Below, piece after piece: positions 1-8,435 of a stretch of 64,000 nucleotides of DNA. The stretch comes from Microbacterium sp. AG238 (lineage in GTDB: Bacteria; Actinomycetota; Actinomycetes; Actinomycetales; Microbacteriaceae), in contig NZ_RAQC01000001.1 in the NCBI RefSeq assembly GCF_003610405.1, forward strand, positions 992,001-1,056,000, given 5' to 3'. How positions within the stretch are numbered: the stretch's first letter is position 1; every line of letters begins with the position of its first letter. Under the pieces are notes generated by a model. It had not been told where the DNA came from, ran no database searches, and worked only from the letters and a program-made list of their open reading frames with translations. Made by a program: the position numbers and the translations under genes.

Positions 1-1790
1 TCGCCCGGAACATCGGTCCGCGAGCGGCGCACGGCCTCCATCGATCGCGGGATCTCGACCGGCAGCGTGCCGCGCGGGGGCACGGCACCGGTGAGCGCCG
101 CGAGCACGGCGGCATCCGAACTGCCGTAGTCGGCGACGATGGCCGACGCTACCGGCACGAAAGGCGTGAGCACCGCGGGACGATCGAGTCCGACGACCAG
201 CACGAGAGGCGCGTGCGCCGCGACACGCCCCAGTCGCGAGACCAGTCCGGGGCCGAAGTCGAGCGACCCCTGATGGAACCACTTCTCGAGGAAGAGGTCG
301 TCACGCGGTTCGAACGGCGCTCCGATGCGGACGATCGCGACGTCGGCGTCCTCCGGCCGCTCGACTCGGTCGGCGTAGGGCGCGAGCGCGGCATCGCCGA
401 TGTTCTCGGCGTACACCTTCGGACGCGGGGCCGACGCGATCGGCAGCACGTCGTCGCGGTTCTGCAGAACGGTCAGCGACTCCGCCTGCGCGCGGGTGCC
501 GAGGGCACGGAAATCGGCGTTCCCGACGATGCGCTCGGCCTCGTCCTCATCGACGTACGGGTCGTCGAAGAGACCGAGGCGGAACTTCACCAGAAGGATG
601 CGGCGAGCGGAGACGTCGATGCGCTCGATGGGCACGGCGCCCGACTCGACGAGGTCGACCAGCAGATCGGTGCACTCCTCGCCGCCGAACTGGTCGACAC
701 CGGCATCCAGCAGCCGCAGCATGCGCTCGGTCGGGTCGAGCTCTTCGACACCCCACGCGCGTGCCGGCAGCACCTGGTCGCCGACGTGGTTGTCGTTGAC
801 GAGCTCCCAGTCGGTGACGACGACGCCGTCGTAGCCGAGCTCGTCCCGCAGGAGGTCGGTCACGATCTGGCGGTTGTAGGCGAAGCCGACCTCGGCGATC
901 GGGACGCCGTTGCGTTCGAGCCCGACGGGCATGCCGTAGTACGGCATCATCCCGGCCGTTCCGCGCCGGATCGCCTCACGGAAGGGCTCGAGGTGGTAAT
1001 CGAACATGCCGCCCGGGTAGACCTGCTCGCGGCCGTACGGGAAGTGCGCGTCCTCGCCGTCGAGCTGCGGCCCGCCGCCGGGGAAGTGCTTCGTCGTGCA
1101 GGCGACGCTCTCGGCGCCGAGCACCTCGCCCTGGAATCCCCGCAGATAGGCCGCGGTGATCTGCGAGACCCGTTCGGCATCGAAGCCGAACGTCTGCGCC
1201 TGACGTCCCCAGCGGGCTTCGGTGGGCAGATCGATCTGGGGGTGGAGCGCTGCCCGGATGCCGACCGCGCAGTACTCGCGACGGGCCACGTCGGCGAACT
1301 GCTCGATGACCTCCAGGTCGTCGAGCGCGGCGAGCCCGAGCGGCTCCGGCCACTGCGAGAACGGCCCCGCCGAGAACGCGACGCCGGTGTTCTCGACGAA
1401 CGCGTGCCGAGGGTCCGTGCTGATCGTGACCGGGACGCCGTGCGGGGTGCGTTCGGCGAGGCGCTGCAGGTTGTTGTTCCAGCGTGCGCCCTCACGGGCG
1501 GTGCGGATCGCGTGCACGTTGAAGTGCGTCATGTTCTTGCCGACCACGACCTCGGTCGTCGGCGACTTCGAGATGGCGCCGGGAGCCTCGAGGAGTTCGC
1601 CTTCCGGGCCGATCTCGATGACGGTCTGGAACATCAGGCCGATCTTCTCGGCGGGTGACATCCGGCCGAGAAGATCGTCGGTGCGCTCCTCCGGAGTCAG
1701 ACGCGGGTCCTCGTACGGGTCGAGGATGCCGTTGCCGTTGAGGTCGCGGAAGCGGGTTCCGTCGGGAGCGGTGTGGAGTTCGGGTCGCAT
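1..1790 (-). CDS. Glycoside hydrolase family 3 beta-glycosidase (3' end cut by window edge)
   Basis: About 596 residues are visible; the C-terminus lies beyond position 1. The family removes terminal glucose or xylose from beta-linked oligosaccharides. The Lys-His motif KHFPGGG is near residue 234 and GVVVTDWELVND carries the likely nucleophile Asp near residue 327, followed by the start of the alpha/beta-sandwich domain. There is no signal peptide, so it should act in the cytoplasm on imported sugars. It is the last visible gene of the ABC sugar operon, 44 bp after the MalG-type permease. The ATG at 1790 is the first in frame; upstream only a weak purine stretch is seen. The exact substrate cannot be read from sequence. 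Confidence 0.9.
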   Translation of the reverse strand, partial: MRPELHTAPDGTRFRDLNGNGILDPYEDPRLTPEERTDDLLGRMSPAEKIGLMFQTVIEIGPEGELLEAPGAISKSPTTEVVVGKNMTHFNVHAIRTAREGARWNNNLQRLAERTPHGVPVTISTDPRHAFVENTGVAFSAGPFSQWPEPLGLAALDDLEVIEQFADVARREYCAVGIRAALHPQIDLPTEARWGRQAQTFGFDAERVSQITAAYLRGFQGEVLGAESVACTTKHFPGGGPQLDGEDAHFPYGREQVYPGGMFDYHLEPFREAIRRGTAGMMPYYGMPVGLERNGVPIAEVGFAYNRQIVTDLLRDELGYDGVVVTDWELVNDNHVGDQVLPARAWGVEELDPTERMLRLLDAGVDQFGGEECTDLLVDLVESGAVPIERIDVSARRILLVKFRLGLFDDPYVDEDEAERIVGNADFRALGTRAQAESLTVLQNRDDVLPIASAPRPKVYAENIGDAALAPYADRVERPEDADVAIVRIGAPFEPRDDLFLEKWFHQGSLDFGPGLVSRLGRVAAHAPLVLVVGLDRPAVLTPFVPVASAIVADYGSSDAAVLAALTGAVPPRGTLPVEIPRSMEAVRRSRTDVPG

Positions 1791-1834
1791 GGGGGACTTT
1801 CGCTGTTGGGGGGACGGATGCGGCAGCGCGGCGG

Positions 1835-2719
1835 TCACTTCAGGCCGGTGGTGGCGACGCCGCGGATGAACCAGCGCTGCAGGAAGACGAACAGCACGAT
1901 GATCGGCGCGATGACGAGAACCGACCCGGCCAGGAGCAGTCCGTAGTTCGTCGCGTTCTGACCCGTCGAGTAGAGCGAGAGCGCGACGGGGAGCGTGTAC
2001 ATCTCCTCGGTCTGGGCCGCCACCAACGGCCACAGGAAGTTGTTCCACGAGGCGAGGAACGTCAGGATGCCGAGGGTCGCGAGCGGGGGTCCGCACAGCG
2101 GCATCACGATGCGGGAGAAGATGCGCCACTCCCCCGCCCCGTCGAGGCGGGCGGCTTCGAGCAGCGCGTCGGGGATGCCCATGATGAACTGCCGCATGAG
2201 GAACACGCCGATGGGTGCGGTGATGAAGGGCAGGATGAGCGCCGGGTAGGTGTTGACGAGCCCGAGCGACGAGACCATCACGAACAGCGGCACGAACGTG
2301 ACCACGCCCGGCACCATCAGGGTGACCATGACGAGGATGAACAGCACCTTCTTGCCCGGGAACTCCATCTTCGCCAGGGCGTAGCCCACCATCGAGCAGA
2401 ACACGATGTTGCCGAGGACCGTGACGACCGCTACGACCAGGCTGTTCGTGAAGAAGTGGCCGAAGTCGAGGGGCCCGAACCACTGCGCGAAGTTCTCGCC
2501 GGTCGGGTTCTCCGGGAGCCAGGTCGGCGGGCGACGCAGGATCTCGCCCTGCGTCTTGACCGACCCCAGCACCATCCACAGGAACGGGATGAGCCAGAGG
2601 ACGAGGCCGACGGTCAGGACGGTGTAGGTGATCGCGCGCGGACCGAACCGGCGGCGGCGTCGTCGCGGGGCAGACGGCGGCGTGACGGTGTCCACCACGG
2701 GAGCGGGGATGGTTGTCAT
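1835..2719 (-). CDS. ABC sugar transporter permease, MalG type
   Basis: This is a 294-residue integral membrane protein with six predicted membrane segments after a basic N-terminus. The EAA loop that docks the ATPase is visible as EAARLDGAGEWRIF, followed by the family's typical MPL. It pairs with the upstream MalF-type permease, four bases away, and with the solute-binding lipoprotein to form a carbohydrate uptake-1 (CUT1) importer. No ATPase gene lies in the operon; in actinobacteria such importers usually borrow a shared MsiK-type ATPase encoded elsewhere, and that is assumed here. Confidence 0.93.
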   Translation of the reverse strand: MTTIPAPVVDTVTPPSAPRRRRRRFGPRAITYTVLTVGLVLWLIPFLWMVLGSVKTQGEILRRPPTWLPENPTGENFAQWFGPLDFGHFFTNSLVVAVVTVLGNIVFCSMVGYALAKMEFPGKKVLFILVMVTLMVPGVVTFVPLFVMVSSLGLVNTYPALILPFITAPIGVFLMRQFIMGIPDALLEAARLDGAGEWRIFSRIVMPLCGPPLATLGILTFLASWNNFLWPLVAAQTEEMYTLPVALSLYSTGQNATNYGLLLAGSVLVIAPIIVLFVFLQRWFIRGVATTGLK

Positions 2720-2723
2720 CGGG

Positions 2724-3683
2724 TCAGTCCTTCGAACGGAGCAGCCGGAACTGCAGCAGGCTCAGCAGGGCGATGGCGAGGAAGAGCACGTAGCTGGCGG
2801 CCGATGCCAGGCCGTACTCGCCGAAGCCGAATTGCTGGAAGGTGTAGTACGCGACCGACAGGGTCGAATCCAGCGGCCCGCCCTTCGTCATGACGAACGC
2901 TTCCTCGAAGAACTGGAGGTACCCGACCGAGATGAGCACCGCACCGAGGAGGATCGTGGGGCGCAGGAGCGGCAGGGTGACCGAGACGAGCCGCCGCCAC
3001 GATGATGCACCGTCCATCGTCGCCGCTTCGTTGACGTCTTGGGGCACGGCCTGCAGGCCCGCGAGGAAGATCACCATGAGCGTGCCGACGTTGCGCCACA
3101 CCGCCATCATGATCAGCGACGGCAAGGCGAAGGCGGGGTCGTTCAGCCAGTTCGGGCCGTCGATGCCGACGAGGGCGAGGGCCGAGTTGAGCAGGCCGTC
3201 GGGCTGGAGGATGTAGCGCCAGACGACCGCCACGGCCACGATGCTCGTGACCACCGGCGCGTAGAACCCGACCCGGAAGAACGCGACGATGCGTCCACCG
3301 CCGCTGTTCAGGGCGAGCGCGAGCGCGAGGGCGAGCACCATCGTGACGGGGATGCCGACCACGACGAAGATCGCGGTCACACCGAGGGACGTGATGAAGC
3401 GCGGATCGCCGAAGAGTGTCGCGAACTGGTCGAGCCAGACGAAGTTCACCGCGAACGGCGAGGTGATGTCGCGCGCCGTGAAGTCGGTGAATGACATCGC
3501 GAACGAACCGACGATCGGGAACAGCATGAAGACGGCGAACACCGCGACGAAGGGCAGGCAGAACGCCCAGGCGATGAGCGCCTGACGTCTGCGCTGCCGG
3601 GCGTGCAGCCCTCCGGGTCGGGAGGCCCCGCGGCCGGAGTCGACTCCGGCCGCGGGGAGAGTGGTGGTGGACATCGAGGTCAC
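2724..3683 (-). CDS. ABC sugar transporter permease, MalF type
   Basis: This 319-residue permease has an Arg-rich cytoplasmic N-terminus, six membrane segments and the EAA motif EAATMDGASSWRRL near the C-terminal third. A GTG start at 3683 overlaps the stop codon of the solute-binding gene by four bases (GTGA), which implies translational coupling; an ATG at 3674 is the alternative start. It forms the heterodimeric channel with the downstream MalG-type permease. Length and order match CUT1 transporters for di- and oligosaccharides. Confidence 0.93.
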   Translation of the reverse strand: MTSMSTTTLPAAGVDSGRGASRPGGLHARQRRRQALIAWAFCLPFVAVFAVFMLFPIVGSFAMSFTDFTARDITSPFAVNFVWLDQFATLFGDPRFITSLGVTAIFVVVGIPVTMVLALALALALNSGGGRIVAFFRVGFYAPVVTSIVAVAVVWRYILQPDGLLNSALALVGIDGPNWLNDPAFALPSLIMMAVWRNVGTLMVIFLAGLQAVPQDVNEAATMDGASSWRRLVSVTLPLLRPTILLGAVLISVGYLQFFEEAFVMTKGGPLDSTLSVAYYTFQQFGFGEYGLASAASYVLFLAIALLSLLQFRLLRSKD

Positions 3684-4945
3684 TCGAGGCCGATCGCGTC
3701 GGCGTCGGCCTGCAGCTTCTGCAGCACGGTAGGCACGTCCGCCCCGCCGCGGCGCAGCTGCTCGAGGGCCTGATCGCCCTTCGCGGCCACCTGCACCCAG
3801 CTGGTGGTCACGGGCGGAGCCTTCGCCGTCTGCAGCTGCTCGCCGAAGGTCGTCAGGCTCGCGTCATCGGCCAGGGCGGGGGCATCCCACGCCGCCTGGA
3901 GGGCGGGCAGGTCGCCCGTCTGCTCGTAGAAGGCGGCCTGGGTCTCCGGCTCGCTGAGCCAGCGGACGAGCTTCCACGCAGACTCGGCGTTCTTGCTCTG
4001 GTTGAACACGACGAGATTCGCCCCACCGCTGAAGGAGACCGACCCGGTGTCAGCGGGCAGGACGGCCGTGGCGTACTTGGAGGTGAAGTCCGCGCCGCCC
4101 AGCAGCTCGAGCTGACCGCGCAGGAACGGGCCCTCGACGACCATCGGGGTGGTGCCGGCGACGAACTCCGCCTCCGTCGCTCCGGCCGAGATGTCGGCGT
4201 TCGCGTCGGCGAGGCCCTTGTCGAAGAAGCTCTTGTAGTACTCCAGACCCTTCGTCATCTCCGGGGTGTCGAGCGTCCACGCGTCGCCGTCGGTCAACTC
4301 GGCACCGGCGGACCACGGCATCCACATCGCTCCCTGGAACGAGTCGTTGCCGCCCGGCATCCGGATGCCGTACTCGGCGCCGGCCTTCTCCTTCATGTCG
4401 GAGGCGAGCTGCTGCAGCTCGTCCCACGTCGTGGGCGCCTGCGTCCAGCCCGCCTGCTGCGCGAGGTCGGTGCGGTAGTAGAGCACACGCGTGTCGACGT
4501 ACCACGGCACACCGGCGGCGCGGTCGTCGAACTCGGTCGTGCTGAGTGCTCCCGGGAAGAAGCCGTCGGTCGCGATCTCGGCCGGGACGGTCGCGAACGC
4601 GTCGCCGAAGTCGGCCATCCAGGTCGATCCGACCATGGCGACGTCGGGGGTGTTGCCGCCCGCGATCGCTGTCTGGAACTTGTTGTGCGCGGCGTCCCAG
4701 GGAATCGCCGTGACGTCGATCTTGACGTCGGGGTTCGCTTCCTGGAACTCCTCGACGAACGCGGGCAGGGCCTCACCCTCGGCGCCCATCGCCCACACGC
4801 TGATCGTGCCCGTCGCCGGACTGTCGTCGAGCGACGTGACCTCGGCGGGTCCGGCAGCCGACTCGTCCGCCCGGCCGCAGCCGGTCAGGATGAGCGACAC
4901 CGCAGCCAGGGTGGCGATGCCACCTGCCACTGTCTTGAACTTCAC
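3680..4945 (-). CDS. Extracellular sugar-binding lipoprotein (family 1 SBP)
   Basis: This 421-residue lipoprotein captures sugar outside the membrane for the two permeases that follow. The N-terminus is a short basic segment, a hydrophobic stretch and the lipobox LILTGC, then a family 1 solute-binding fold with 'GNTPDVAMVGSTW' and the conserved C-terminal tryptophan-containing lobe. The reading frame stays open to 5089, but the GTG at 4945 is chosen because AAGGAGG lies just upstream and the signal peptide begins there. It is first in the operon and its promoter region carries two LacI-type operators. With the GH3 enzyme at the operon end, a beta-glucoside or oligosaccharide ligand is likely. 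Confidence 0.92.
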   Translation of the reverse strand: MKFKTVAGGIATLAAVSLILTGCGRADESAAGPAEVTSLDDSPATGTISVWAMGAEGEALPAFVEEFQEANPDVKIDVTAIPWDAAHNKFQTAIAGGNTPDVAMVGSTWMADFGDAFATVPAEIATDGFFPGALSTTEFDDRAAGVPWYVDTRVLYYRTDLAQQAGWTQAPTTWDELQQLASDMKEKAGAEYGIRMPGGNDSFQGAMWMPWSAGAELTDGDAWTLDTPEMTKGLEYYKSFFDKGLADANADISAGATEAEFVAGTTPMVVEGPFLRGQLELLGGADFTSKYATAVLPADTGSVSFSGGANLVVFNQSKNAESAWKLVRWLSEPETQAAFYEQTGDLPALQAAWDAPALADDASLTTFGEQLQTAKAPPVTTSWVQVAAKGDQALEQLRRGGADVPTVLQKLQADADAIGLE

Positions 4946-4980
4946 GTCTTCCTCCTTGAATCGCGGGATCGCCGAAGCGA

Positions 4981-4995
4981 TCAAAGCGCTTAAAC
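4981..4995. promoter_or_regulatory. LacI-type operator, proximal copy
   Basis: TCAAAGCGCTTAAAC is built on the palindrome AAGCGCTT with the central CG typical of LacI/GalR-family sites. It lies 36 bp before the GTG start of the solute-binding gene and is the exact reverse complement of the copy at 5012-5026. The regulator itself is not in the window. Confidence 0.65.
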
Positions 4996-5011
4996 GTTGC
5001 GCCGGAGATGA

Positions 5012-5026
5012 GTTTAAGCGCTTTGA
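5012..5026. promoter_or_regulatory. LacI-type operator, distal copy
   Basis: GTTTAAGCGCTTTGA is the exact inverted copy of 4981-4995. The two centres are 31 bp apart, about three helical turns, so two repressor dimers would sit on the same DNA face. Confidence 0.65.
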
Positions 5027-5068
5027 ATGCTCGGATGCAATCGCAACGGCCAGACCTGAGCCGGGCAT

Positions 5069-5107
5069 GAGGAAACCCCCGCGGATCAAATCCGCGGGGG
5101 TTTCCTC
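5069..5107 (-). terminator. Intrinsic terminator after the DUF4190 gene
   Basis: A perfect 17-bp stem (5069-5085 with 5091-5107) encloses a five-base loop TCAAA. It lies 13 bp past the stop of the minus-strand gene at 5121 and also insulates the sugar operon promoter. The stem arm ending in AAA/TTT gives a short U tract. Confidence 0.85.
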
Positions 5108-5120
5108 TCAGCGTGTCGGG

Positions 5121-5537
5121 TCAGTACCGCGTGGAAGAGCAGGACTGGGTCTGGCCCCAGACCGTCACGGTGTCGGCGCCCTCGACGACGCACGTCTGGT
5201 AGATCTCGTTCGCCACGTTGCCGAAGATCGTGAACAGGACGATCGCCACGACGACGCCGATCACCATGAGCACAGCGCTGATGATGATCGCGGCCAGAGC
5301 GAGCCCGTTCTTACGGCCGGCCTTCTTGCTCTGGACGAGGGCCACGATGCCGAGGATGAGGCCGACGAGCTGCAACCCCACGGGCACCAGGGCGAGGACG
5401 AAGGCGACGATCCCGAGCGTCTTGCCCGGCACCGGCGCGTTCGGATTCTGGTACGAAGCGTCGGCGGACGACGTCGGATATGCCGGCGGCTGATAGGCCG
5501 GAGGCTGCGGTGCGGACGGGTTGTTCGGATCGGTCAT
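5121..5537 (-). CDS. DUF4190 domain small membrane protein
   Basis: This 138-residue protein of unknown function has a Pro/Tyr-rich N-terminal 35 residues, two hydrophobic membrane hairpins (about 40-68 and 78-105) and a short extracytoplasmic tail with two cysteines (TCVVEG and QSCSST) that could form a disulfide. The segment LGIVALVQSKKAGRKNGLA between the helices is the DUF4190 signature. It stands alone, with a GGGGGA ribosome site before its ATG and a strong terminator after it. Confidence 0.85.
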   Translation of the reverse strand: MTDPNNPSAPQPPAYQPPAYPTSSADASYQNPNAPVPGKTLGIVAFVLALVPVGLQLVGLILGIVALVQSKKAGRKNGLALAAIIISAVLMVIGVVVAIVLFTIFGNVANEIYQTCVVEGADTVTVWGQTQSCSSTRY

Positions 5538-5613
5538 GGGGTCCCCCGGGGATTCGGAAAGCGATGAACAGCCTCGACGTTAGCGAGAGCGGGCCTCGCG
5601 GCACAAAGCCTGA

Positions 5614-7077
5614 TCAGCCCGACACGCTCTCCTCGGCGTCGGCGAGCACGATCGGAATGGCCGCTGTGACCGCCTGCAGGCCGGAGAGGCGCGCCGGCGA
5701 GAGCTGCTTGTCGACCTCCGCGCGCGACATCAGACCGGCCTCCACGACCAGGTCGCCCACGTTGCGGTGGGTCAGCAGCGCGGTCTTGGCGAGGGCCGCC
5801 GCCGCCGCGTAGCCGATGAACGGGGTGAGCGCTGTCACGACACCGACCGACGAGCCGACCATGGCACCCAGTCGCTCACGGTTCGCGGTGATGCCGTCGA
5901 TGCAGTTGACCCGCAGCGTGCGCATGGCCCGCCGCATCCAGGTGATCGACTGGAAGATCGAGTGCGCGATGATCGGCTCGAACGCGTTCAGCTGCAGCTG
6001 CCCGCCCTCGACCGCCATCGTCACCGTCAGATCGGCGCCCGCGACGGCGAACGCGACCTGGTTGACGACCTCCGGGATCACCGGGTTCACCTTGCCGGGC
6101 ATGATGCTCGACCCCGCCTGCCGCGCCGGGAGGTTGATCTCGCCGAAACCTGCCTGGGGCCCGCTCGAGAGCAGGCGGAGGTCGTTGCTGATCTTCGACA
6201 GCTTGATGGCGTTGCGCTTGAGCGATGACGAGAACGACATGAACGCCCCCGTGTCGCTCGTCGACTCGACGAGGTCGACGGCGCTCGACAGGTCGAGGCC
6301 GGTGATCTCGCGCAGGTGGCGGACGACCGCGGGACGGTACTCGGGGTGCGTCGTGATGCCGGTGCCGATCGCCGTCGCACCCATGTTGATCTCGTAGAGG
6401 AGCGACGCGTTCTCGCCGAGACGCGAGTGGTCCTCCCCCAGTGTCGTGGCGAAACCGTGGAACTCCTGCCCGAGCGTCATCGGCACGGCGTCCTGGAGCT
6501 GCGTGCGCCCGACCTTGAGGACGTCGTGGAACTCGACGGCCTTCGCCAGGAACGACTCGCGCAGCAGCGCAAGCTCGTCGAGGAGCCCCTGCAGGTCGAG
6601 GGCGAGACCGACCTTGATGGCCGTCGGGTAGACGTCGTTGGTCGACTGGCTGCGGTTGGTGTGATCGATCGGCGAGAGGAAGTCGTAGTCGCCCTTGGGG
6701 CGGCCCGCGAGCTCGAGGGCGATGTTGGTGATGACCTCGTTGGCATTCATGTTCGTCGACGTGCCCGCACCGCCCTGCACCACGCCGACGACGAACTGGT
6801 CGTGGTACTCGCCGTCGATGACGAGCTGCGAAGCACGATCGATCAGGTCGGCGCGCTCGGCGTCGAGCACTCCGATCTCGCGGTTCGCGCGGGCAGAGGC
6901 CTGCTTGACCATCGCGAGCGCCCGGACGAGGTCACGATAGACGAAGATCGGCCGCTGCGAGATCGGGAAGTTCTCGAGTGCGCGCGCAGTGTGAACGCCC
7001 CAGTAGGCGTCGGCGGGGATCTCGAGCGAGCCGAGCGAATCGGTCTCGGTGCGGGTGGCGGAAGGGGACGACATCAT
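5614..7077 (-). CDS. aspA: Aspartate ammonia-lyase
   Basis: The enzyme deaminates L-aspartate reversibly to fumarate and ammonia. This is a 487-residue member of the fumarase/aspartase superfamily with the signature GSSIMPGKVNPVIPE (catalytic Ser loop), TNDVYPTAIKVG and the Thr-Ser-Thr-Asn motif GGAGTSTNMNANEV. Aspartase is preferred over class II fumarase because of the 'GEINLPARQAGSSIMPGKVNP' context and the C-terminal ITANRERL segment. Two ATGs lie in tandem at 7077 and 7074, with AAGGA seven to eight bases before the first. It is a single gene; the phosphoesterase upstream is 51 bp away on the same strand. Confidence 0.92.
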   Translation of the reverse strand: MMSSPSATRTETDSLGSLEIPADAYWGVHTARALENFPISQRPIFVYRDLVRALAMVKQASARANREIGVLDAERADLIDRASQLVIDGEYHDQFVVGVVQGGAGTSTNMNANEVITNIALELAGRPKGDYDFLSPIDHTNRSQSTNDVYPTAIKVGLALDLQGLLDELALLRESFLAKAVEFHDVLKVGRTQLQDAVPMTLGQEFHGFATTLGEDHSRLGENASLLYEINMGATAIGTGITTHPEYRPAVVRHLREITGLDLSSAVDLVESTSDTGAFMSFSSSLKRNAIKLSKISNDLRLLSSGPQAGFGEINLPARQAGSSIMPGKVNPVIPEVVNQVAFAVAGADLTVTMAVEGGQLQLNAFEPIIAHSIFQSITWMRRAMRTLRVNCIDGITANRERLGAMVGSSVGVVTALTPFIGYAAAAALAKTALLTHRNVGDLVVEAGLMSRAEVDKQLSPARLSGLQAVTAAIPIVLADAEESVSG

Positions 7078-7128
7078 GCACGGGTCCTTGTGGGTCTCAC
7101 GGCGATGGGAGGGACGCTCCCAGCCTAG

Positions 7129-8076
7129 TCAGCGCTTGCGCGAAAACGCCTCGAGACGCTCCTGCGGCGACAATCGCGCCATCTCGGCAATCCACTCGGC
7201 GGAGAAGTAGTCGCCCGTCGGCGCCTCGACGACGGGCACGACGGTGTGGGTGATGACATCGTCGTAGACGTGCACGAGCTGGAACGCCTGGCCGGCGTCC
7301 ATTCCGTTCACCGCCTGCGGCGGGCGCTGGAGGTTCATCGTGTAGCAGGTCGCCGACGCGACGGAGACGGGGACGCCGGCGAACGTCCCCGAGGTCGAGT
7401 AGTGCAGGTGGCCGGCGAGGATACCGCGCACGTCGGTGCCCGCGATCGCCTGAGCCAGGGCGTCCTGGTCGCGCAGCTCGAGGATGTCGAAGAAGGGCAC
7501 ATGACTCGGAAGCGGCGGATGATGCATCGCGAGGATCGTCCCGTGCGGCGCAGGCTCGGCGAGCGTCTCGCTCAGCCAGTCGCGCTGATCGGCGTCGATG
7601 TCGCCGTGGTGCCAGCCCGGCACCGTGGAGTCGAGGGCGATCAGGCGCAGCCCCGCAAGATCCCAGACCCCGGTCAGCGGTTCCCGTGTCGGCGCGCCGC
7701 CGAACAGTCCCACCCGCATCGCCTCGCGCTCGTCATGGTTGCCCGCCACCCAGACGATGGGCGCATCCAGCCGCTCGGCCACCGGCTCGACCGCGTCGCG
7801 GAGGCGGCGATAGGCGTCCGGCTCACCGAGATCGGTGAGATCGCCCGTGAACACCAACGCGTCGGCACGGACGCCGGTGCGTTCGACGGCCGCGAGCGTG
7901 GCATCGAGGTTCGCCTCGACGTCGTAGCGTCCGGCGAGAGCCGCGCCGCCCGCAAGAAGATGAGTGTCGCTCAGATGGACCAGGACATGACGGGCGGGCT
8001 CGTGCTGACCGAACCGCACGGATGCCGCCCGGTCGCGGGCCCGCACCGGGCCGTCCGACGGCGTTGCTGAGCTCAT
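7129..8076 (-). CDS. Metallophosphoesterase, CpdA-like 3',5'-cyclic nucleotide phosphodiesterase
   Basis: This 315-residue cytoplasmic enzyme has the full dimetal phosphoesterase set: LSDTHL, FTGDLTDLG, VAGNHDE, AMHHPP and GHLHYS. The family hydrolyses cyclic nucleotides or other phosphodiesters; the substrate here is not proven. The ATG at 8076 is preferred to the GTG at 8082 because TAGGCT (8083-8088) lies six bases before it, which fits a leaderless transcript, while the GTG would sit inside the promoter spacer. It lies 23 bp after the small membrane gene of the phosphate cluster, but its own -10 argues for separate transcription. Confidence 0.88.
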   Translation of the reverse strand: MSSATPSDGPVRARDRAASVRFGQHEPARHVLVHLSDTHLLAGGAALAGRYDVEANLDATLAAVERTGVRADALVFTGDLTDLGEPDAYRRLRDAVEPVAERLDAPIVWVAGNHDEREAMRVGLFGGAPTREPLTGVWDLAGLRLIALDSTVPGWHHGDIDADQRDWLSETLAEPAPHGTILAMHHPPLPSHVPFFDILELRDQDALAQAIAGTDVRGILAGHLHYSTSGTFAGVPVSVASATCYTMNLQRPPQAVNGMDAGQAFQLVHVYDDVITHTVVPVVEAPTGDYFSAEWIAEMARLSPQERLEAFSRKR

Positions 8077-8082
8077 GGCCAC

Positions 8083-8088
8083 AGCCTA
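8083..8088 (-). promoter_or_regulatory. -10 element of the CpdA-like gene
   Basis: TAGGCT, six bases before ATG 8076; fits a leaderless start. Confidence 0.5.
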
Positions 8089-8099
8089 TGCCGGGGGTC

Positions 8100-8435
8100 C
8101 TACCGCCCCGCCACGATGAGGATGATCCCGCCGAGGACGGCGAGTGCGCAGAAGGCGAAGGCGGCGTAAGCGGTCACGAGCGCGATCCGCTTCTGCCCCG
8201 CCGTCAGCGGGTTCTTCTTCGCCGCCTTCGCCGCCGCTTTCGCGTGCCGTCGGGCCTGCTTCTCGCTGATGACGGCGATCGCGTCGGTGAACTCCGCGGG
8301 AGTGACCACCGGCACCCGGCCCGCGCGCACCAGCATCCGAAGACCCAGGGCGTAGAACCCGACGACGAGAACCGCGCCGGTGATGGCCGCCGCGAACACC
8401 TGCACGAAGGCGAACCAGTCGATCGAGACGTTCAT
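8100..8435 (-). CDS. Small membrane protein downstream of phosphate transporter
   Basis: I do not recognise a named family. The 111 residues hold one membrane helix near 8-30, a cytoplasmic middle rich in Ala/Lys (KQARRHAKAAAKAAKKNPLT) and a second helix near 85-108. The ATG at 8435 overlaps the stop codon of the phosphate transporter by four bases (ATGA), so the two are translationally coupled. That suggests an accessory or regulatory subunit of the transporter, which is inference only. Confidence 0.82.
   Translation of the reverse strand: MNVSIDWFAFVQVFAAAITGAVLVVGFYALGLRMLVRAGRVPVVTPAEFTDAIAVISEKQARRHAKAAAKAAKKNPLTAGQKRIALVTAYAAFAFCALAVLGGIILIVAGR

Noticed and set aside
213..1658. Long plus-strand open frame over the GH3 gene
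   Set aside because: It is antisense to a well-conserved enzyme and has the Arg/Val/Asp/Glu composition of a GC-rich shadow frame, with no recognisable domain.
5614..7077. Class II fumarase as identity of the lyase
   Set aside because: The GSSIMPGKVNP context and C-terminal segment match aspartase better.
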